Shown piece after piece: positions 51,523 through 56,006 of a stretch of DNA of 56,006 nt. The translations under genes were made by a program, and so were the position numbers. Each line of letters begins with the position of its first letter. The stretch's first letter is position 1. The DNA is from Bacteroidota bacterium (GTDB lineage: Bacteria > Bacteroidota > Bacteroidia > Chitinophagales > Chitinophagaceae): positions 1-56,006 of the forward strand of contig JABDAZ010000017.1 in assembly GCA_013288945.1 (NCBI GenBank), in the 5' to 3' direction. A model generated the notes under the pieces. It saw nothing but the letters and a program-made list of their open reading frames with translations, was not told the origin of the DNA and made no database searches.

Positions 51523-54513
51523 ATGAAAACAGTTTTACAATTATTGACAATTACTTTCGGGATTACTTTTTTTGCAAATGCACAAACTCCTAATTCTTTT
51601 AAAAATGTGCAGCCTGGTTTTTCAGGAAACAATTCAACCACATCTTTATCAGAAGAAAACTGGTTGAAAAATGCACAATCTTTTCTTTTACAAAAAGAAT
51701 ATTCATTTAAAAACAATGCATCGTCTTATATATGTGCAAACGGAACACAAAAAGTTATTTATACTGTTAATGCAAATGGTTATTCAGTTAAGCCTTCTTC
51801 AAAAAACAATACGGCTTCAAATTGGAAAACTACTTTTCAATTAATAAACATTAATAAAGGCGGCGCATCTTTTTTACCAGCGCCAAGGCCTATCACTTCA
51901 ATGAAAGATGGTTATTTAATTCAGCACCATAAAAATTTTAATGTTGAGTATATTAATAACAACAATGGCCTTCGGCAAAATTTTATTGTAAATCAAAAAC
52001 CAACAGGAAACAAAAACCTGAAGGTTAGCCTTGCAATAAAAAATTCTGATTTATCAGTTCGCCTTATTAATAACCAGTTTGTGAAATTGGTTGATAAAAA
52101 AGAAAAAACAATTTTACAATATGATGAACTGAAAGTATGGGATGCAAACAAAAATGTTTTGCAAGCGCATATGGAAGTTTCAGGAAATGAAAATATTGAT
52201 ATCGTTATTAATGATAAAAATGCAACTTATCCTGTAACAATTGACCCATTAAATCATAGTGCAGAATGGAGCGGTTCAGCTCAGGGAATTTTGCCTTCAG
52301 TTATCGGCCAACTTGCTGTTGATGCAGCTTATGGTTATACAGTTGCCGGTGTTGGTGATGTAAATGGAGATGGTTATGATGATGTTGCAATAGGTGCTCC
52401 CGTAATGGCTGATGTAATTTCTGGAACTGGTGAATTAGCAAGTGTTGGTTCTGTTTTTGTTTATTATGGAAGCGTTAATGGTTTATCAACAACACCATCT
52501 GCACAGTTGCAACCATCAACTGCTATTGCTGGTGCATTATTTGGTTTCAGCATTGCCGGCGGTGATGTAAATGCAGACGGGAAAAATGATATTATAGTTG
52601 GTGCTCCACTTGATAAAGTTTCAATTTCAATTGGTGGCGGAAACACTGCTTCAGGAACTGTAGGACGTGTGTATGTTTTCAGCGGTGCTAATTTAACAAG
52701 CGTTAATACTGCTCCATTATTATCATTACAATTAAGTGGTTCTGGCATTTTAGAAAATGGAGTTAACCTTAGCGTTAATGCATTGTTTGGTTATTCAGTT
52801 TCAGTTACGGAAGATTTAAATGGCGATGGTAAAAAAGATATCATCGTTGGTTCACCGGCTTATGCAGGTATTAAAGCAAATCTTTTTGGTACACATTTGT
52901 TAGATGTTCAATCAGGTGGTGCGTTTTTATTTTTAAGTGGAACTTCTGGTTATACATTACAATCACTTGCTGCGCCAACTTCATCATTACTTGGTTTACC
53001 AATTTTGTCTTCAAACATAAAAGGTTTATTATTTGGAATAAGCGTTGATGGTGTTGGCGATTATAATGGTGATGGTAAACCAGACGTTGCAGTTGGTGCA
53101 CCAGCAGGTGTTGATTTAAGTTCAATAAGTGGTTTATTAAATGGCAAGTTATTACAGGGAAGTGTGATGGTTTATTATGGTAATGGTTCAGGCGTTCAAA
53201 ACAATGCTGGTGCTACACTTGCAGCTACAAGCGGCGGTTTGTTAAGCAACCTTTCTGGTTCATTGGCAAATATTGCAAACTTATTTGGTTACAGTGTGAA
53301 AGGTGTAAAAAATACAAGTGGTAACAGAACTGGTAACATACTTGTTGGTGCGCCTTTGGGTGGAGCTATTACAAATTTGTTAGGTGGTTTGCAGGTAAAA
53401 ACAGGAACAGTTAGTGTGTTTATTAAAAAAGCTGGTGCTTCTGGTTCTATCGCTCCTGATCAACAATTGAGTTCACCAAGAAATAATAACAACGTACTTG
53501 GACTTATACAAACAAGTTTATTATTTGGTTTTTCTTTAGACAATGCATACGATGTAAACTGTGATGGTATTGCTGATATTATTGTTGGTGAACCAGCTTC
53601 ATCTGGTGTAAAATTGATTGGTGCAAATGTTGCCGGCGGTTCTGCGTATGTATTTTTAGGTAATGCTGATGGAACGTATCAAACAACTCCATCATGGACT
53701 TTAGGTGCAACGTATGATGCTAACTTAGGTGTTAATGCAGCTTCATTAATCGGTTACAGCGTTGCTGGTGCACACAAAGTAAAAGGTTCAGCAGGCGCTA
53801 ATAAAGTGTTAGTTGGAACTCCGGGACGTACGCTTGATTTCGGAACAGGTTTATTAAATCTTGGCAGCACATTAAATACTTTATTTGGATTGGTTGCCGG
53901 TGATAATGGTGTTGGCAAAGCTTATTTGTTTGATACTGATCTTTGTGGCATCCAATCATTGCCTTTGTTTATTACTGCATTTGATGCAATTGCAGTTGAT
54001 AACAGCAAAGTATTAATAACATGGCAGGTTACTTCACAAAAAAACATCAGCGCTTATACAATAGAACGCAGCACAAACGGCATTTCATGGGAAGTTGTTA
54101 CAGTTGTTCCTGCTGATCAGAGTAATGAAAATGCACAATCTTTTTCAGCAACAGACAGCCATCCTTTGAATGGTATCAGTTATTATCGCATTCAACAACA
54201 AGATATGAATGATGGAGATTTTTATACCTCAATTAAAGCAGTTGATTTTAATACTTCAGTTGCAGGAAATGTAAAAATGAATAATCCATTCAACAGTTTT
54301 GTAACTATACAATTAAATGCAACACAGGAAAATACAGCAACAATTGATTTGTTTGATATCTCTGGTAAAATGATTCGCCACCAGGTTGCACAGGTTAATG
54401 CAGGATTAAATACAATCCAGGTAAATGACTTGTCGAATTTATCAAAAGGTATTTATGTTATACATATCGTTAACGGAAACAGCAAATATGTAAACAAAAT
54501 TATTAAAGATTAA
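51523..54513 (+). CDS. Secreted seven-bladed FG-GAP protein with T9SS sorting domain
   Basis: 996 residues. Signal peptide (LLTITFGITFFANAQ). N-terminal region (about 25-245) with no family I know. Then seven FG-GAP/integrin-alpha-type repeats begin near residues 270, 340, 423, 506, 590, 669 and 745, each ending in a VGAP-like strand. Calcium loops DxNxDG are intact in blades 1-4 and 6 (DVNGDGYDD, DLNGDGKKD, DYNGDGKPD) and lost in 5 and 7. A fibronectin-like region (about 812-905) and a T9SS type A sorting domain (last ~80 residues, ending SKYVNKIIKD) follow. Probably a surface adhesin. Confidence 0.9.
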   Translation: MKTVLQLLTITFGITFFANAQTPNSFKNVQPGFSGNNSTTSLSEENWLKNAQSFLLQKEYSFKNNASSYICANGTQKVIYTVNANGYSVKPSSKNNTASNWKTTFQLININKGGASFLPAPRPITSMKDGYLIQHHKNFNVEYINNNNGLRQNFIVNQKPTGNKNLKVSLAIKNSDLSVRLINNQFVKLVDKKEKTILQYDELKVWDANKNVLQAHMEVSGNENIDIVINDKNATYPVTIDPLNHSAEWSGSAQGILPSVIGQLAVDAAYGYTVAGVGDVNGDGYDDVAIGAPVMADVISGTGELASVGSVFVYYGSVNGLSTTPSAQLQPSTAIAGALFGFSIAGGDVNADGKNDIIVGAPLDKVSISIGGGNTASGTVGRVYVFSGANLTSVNTAPLLSLQLSGSGILENGVNLSVNALFGYSVSVTEDLNGDGKKDIIVGSPAYAGIKANLFGTHLLDVQSGGAFLFLSGTSGYTLQSLAAPTSSLLGLPILSSNIKGLLFGISVDGVGDYNGDGKPDVAVGAPAGVDLSSISGLLNGKLLQGSVMVYYGNGSGVQNNAGATLAATSGGLLSNLSGSLANIANLFGYSVKGVKNTSGNRTGNILVGAPLGGAITNLLGGLQVKTGTVSVFIKKAGASGSIAPDQQLSSPRNNNNVLGLIQTSLLFGFSLDNAYDVNCDGIADIIVGEPASSGVKLIGANVAGGSAYVFLGNADGTYQTTPSWTLGATYDANLGVNAASLIGYSVAGAHKVKGSAGANKVLVGTPGRTLDFGTGLLNLGSTLNTLFGLVAGDNGVGKAYLFDTDLCGIQSLPLFITAFDAIAVDNSKVLITWQVTSQKNISAYTIERSTNGISWEVVTVVPADQSNENAQSFSATDSHPLNGISYYRIQQQDMNDGDFYTSIKAVDFNTSVAGNVKMNNPFNSFVTIQLNATQENTATIDLFDISGKMIRHQVAQVNAGLNTIQVNDLSNLSKGIYVIHIVNGNSKYVNKIIKD

Positions 54514-54560
54514 AATGATTATATAGATTCAACAGCGGATCTATCAATACAAAAATATTC

Positions 54561-54606
54561 AGCCGGCCCGTAAGTTTTTCTTATGGTGCCGGCTTAAGTG
54601 TTTTTT
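54561..54606 (+). terminator. Terminator of the FG-GAP protein gene
   Basis: AGCCGGC (54561-54567) pairs with GCCGGCT (54588-54594), and CCGTAAG with CTTATGG inside it, with a one-base bulge. A TTTTTT run follows at 54601. Confidence 0.85.
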
Positions 54607-54683
54607 ATAAAATGCTGTAATTGTTAATCATTATTAATATTTTTTTTTCAAATGATTTAAAACTCGAAATAAACTGATGCCGT

Positions 54684-54914
54684 ATGTATGATTTACCACA
54701 AATAAATTTAACCCTGATGACAATCGATCAATTTGAAGCACTGGCGCTGCAAGACAAATCACAAATATTGTGGCAGCATGGCCAACTGGTTGATGACAAA
54801 ATAATTCCCACGCACATTGTAAGTATTTATAAACTTTTTTCTTTTTGCGTTGAAGTTTATTGCGATAAAGATTTTACGATGATAGAAAATATAATGGCAA
54901 AGCAAGCTTGTTAG
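54684..54914 (+). CDS. Small conserved-looking protein of unknown function
   Basis: 76 residues from ATG 54684, or 65 from ATG 54717 (MTIDQFEAL), which may be the true start. The layout, a short acidic N-terminus, WQHGQLVDDK, a strand pair IVSIYKLFSFCVEVYCD and a final helix, resembles a family of ~70-residue proteins common in Chitinophagaceae (from memory). No signal peptide. Function unknown. It stands alone after the FG-GAP gene terminator. Confidence 0.6.
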   Translation: MYDLPQINLTLMTIDQFEALALQDKSQILWQHGQLVDDKIIPTHIVSIYKLFSFCVEVYCDKDFTMIENIMAKQAC

Positions 54915-55023
54915 TCAGGCAAAATTTTTAAGTAGAATGTGCAATGTTATTAATCCTTAAAATAATTTTGCAAGAAGAAATTGCACATTAATATTAAACT
55001 GCTTTTTCAAAATATTCAGAAAA

Positions 55024-56006
55024 TTAATTTTGTTTTGCAGGCGTACTTACAGATGAAACCGGAGCCTTAGATGCAGTCGCAGGCGGGTTTACAGCCTTTA
55101 ATAATTCCTTCTGCCCAATCACGGAAAATGAATTTCCATTCTCAATAATAAGTTTATCAATAAAAGTATTTTTAGAACTTTCCTTCACCGAAACCTGGAT
55201 AGAATATGCACCGGCGCTGAAAGATTTTTCAATCGTATTATTTTCAGAATAATAATATCCGCGCGATCTCGGAACAATAAAACTTTTTCCTATCAACGGT
55301 TTTCCTTTCAGTGAATCATAAAATGCTTGATATCCTTCTTCATTTTTATCAACCGGCGCATTGCGCAACGTGTATAAAAATTTACCAAGCGTCATGTCTG
55401 TAAACATTTGCCCATATTCATTTATATAAGAAGTTGTAAACGTAATTTCAAAATCCATATTAATGGTTTTTGTTTTGTTTGGCATTTTTACTTTGGGTTT
55501 TTTTATTTCAATATTGTTAACCACCAAACGAAAAGTGCTACTATTAATAATATCATAAGCACGAGAAGTATCCAATCCAAAGTCCACAATAAATGCAGTA
55601 TCTTCTTGCCCGTCTTTATTAATAAAAGTGCGCGTTAACGAAAAACCTTTGAATTGCAAACCAGTTGGATCAAGCGCATTTTCCGTTGAAAGCTGATCAT
55701 AAAAATTCAAATCCGTTTGTGCAAAATTGTATTGTGCATTGTATCTTTTTTTTCTGCTGTCAATAAATTTTTGAATTCCTTCAACACCTTTTGAAATTAA
55801 AAAAGGCATAATAATCGCATCTCTTGTTCCATTCATGCGCGCGTTAAATGAATACATGGGTTGTTGTTTAAGCGCGCTGTAATTAATAACATCTTTTTGT
55901 GTATTCACTTTCATTTGCAATGCTTCATTGCTTTTTTTTGTTTGCGCGTAGCTAAATTTTTGTAAGAAAAAAATTGCAATAAAAAATAAAATAAAACTCT
56001 TTGAAG
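55024..56006 (-). CDS. Secreted protein of unknown function, N-terminus beyond the window
   Basis: The frame stays open to the right edge, so the start is cut off. Translation of the edge gives SKSFILFFIAIFFLQKFSYAQ, a clear signal peptide, followed by about 300 mature residues; the ATG at 55914 is therefore internal. The mature part is beta-rich (LQFKGFSLTRTFINKDG, SRGYYYSENNTIEKSF, AYSIQVSVKESSKNTFIDKL) and ends in a Pro/Ala/Ser/Thr-rich tail. No family recognised; periplasmic or surface location inferred. Confidence 0.75.
   Translation of the reverse strand, partial: SKSFILFFIAIFFLQKFSYAQTKKSNEALQMKVNTQKDVINYSALKQQPMYSFNARMNGTRDAIIMPFLISKGVEGIQKFIDSRKKRYNAQYNFAQTDLNFYDQLSTENALDPTGLQFKGFSLTRTFINKDGQEDTAFIVDFGLDTSRAYDIINSSTFRLVVNNIEIKKPKVKMPNKTKTINMDFEITFTTSYINEYGQMFTDMTLGKFLYTLRNAPVDKNEEGYQAFYDSLKGKPLIGKSFIVPRSRGYYYSENNTIEKSFSAGAYSIQVSVKESSKNTFIDKLIIENGNSFSVIGQKELLKAVNPPATASKAPVSSVSTPAKQN

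Noticed and set aside
52464-52748. Minus-strand ORF inside the FG-GAP gene
   Set aside because: Codon-mirrored shadow of the repetitive beta-propeller coding region; no independent start signal.

Overview
The window is a stretch of low-GC chromosomal DNA from a member of the Bacteroidota, most likely family Chitinophagaceae. The reasons are: gene starts without Shine-Dalgarno sequences but with TAnnTTTG -7 boxes about 18-30 nt upstream; a zinc-free L36; a large surface protein with a type IX secretion (T9SS) C-terminal domain; many lipoprotein signal peptides; and Bacteroidota families such as DUF3822, DUF2027-Smr, DUF1080 and short GT35 phosphorylases. It is an ordinary core-genome region. 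I see no phage, integrase, transposase, CRISPR array or tRNA.

Layout. 1-4.4 kb: end of the ribosomal alpha operon (infA-rpmJ-rpsM-rpsK-rpsD-rpoA-rplQ), with unusually long repeat- and hairpin-rich gaps, closed by a strong terminator. 4.4-9.8 kb: carA, aroQ, a parvulin isomerase, a MORN-like protein, NADP isocitrate dehydrogenase and a Crp/Fnr regulator. 9.8-12 kb: an mntR-mntH manganese module with a palindrome overlapping the mntR promoter. 12-16.6 kb: a lipoprotein, an alpha-glucan phosphorylase lacking the usual PLP lysine, and a MATE exporter. 16.7-24 kb: DUF3822-rsmD-bioD, then lpxK-rnr-polyprenyl synthase-Smr protein. 24.1-24.5 kb: RNase P RNA. 24.5-27.2 kb, minus strand: yceD-rpmF-plsX and a CPBP-like membrane protein. 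27.3-31.3 kb: a DUF1080 protein, a membrane protein and dnaG. 31.3-37.1 kb, minus strand: a twice-frameshifted CYTH gene, a YdeI-like protein, plsY, prmA, pnp and rpsO. 37.2-40.1 kb: two glycosyltransferases converging on ftsE. 40.2-42.9 kb: a TPR histidine kinase and a LuxR-type response regulator with no canonical start codon. 42.9-45.9 kb, minus strand: galK, a GH5-like hydrolase and a TonB-domain lipoprotein. 46.2-47.3 kb: a two-gene unit of an anchored HMA-fold-like protein and a globin-like lipoprotein. 47.4-50.5 kb: two convergent amino-acid permeases. 50.5-51.5 kb: a 970-nt gap with a candidate small RNA. 51.5-56 kb: a seven-bladed FG-GAP surface protein, a small conserved protein and a partial secreted protein.

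Functional links. Ribosome, RNA-turnover and RNA-processing genes recur (alpha operon, rsmD, rnr, rnpB, yceD-rpmF, prmA, pnp-rpsO). Phospholipid and envelope synthesis is represented by plsX, plsY, lpxK and the polyprenyl synthase. The GH5-like hydrolase with galK suggests use of a galactose-containing glycan. The least conventional items are the MntR operator/promoter overlap, the candidate sRNA, the globin-like/HMA-like pair, the PLP-lysine-less phosphorylase, the CYTH and response-regulator reading-frame anomalies, and a window-wide excess of ATTAAT/TTATTAATAA.
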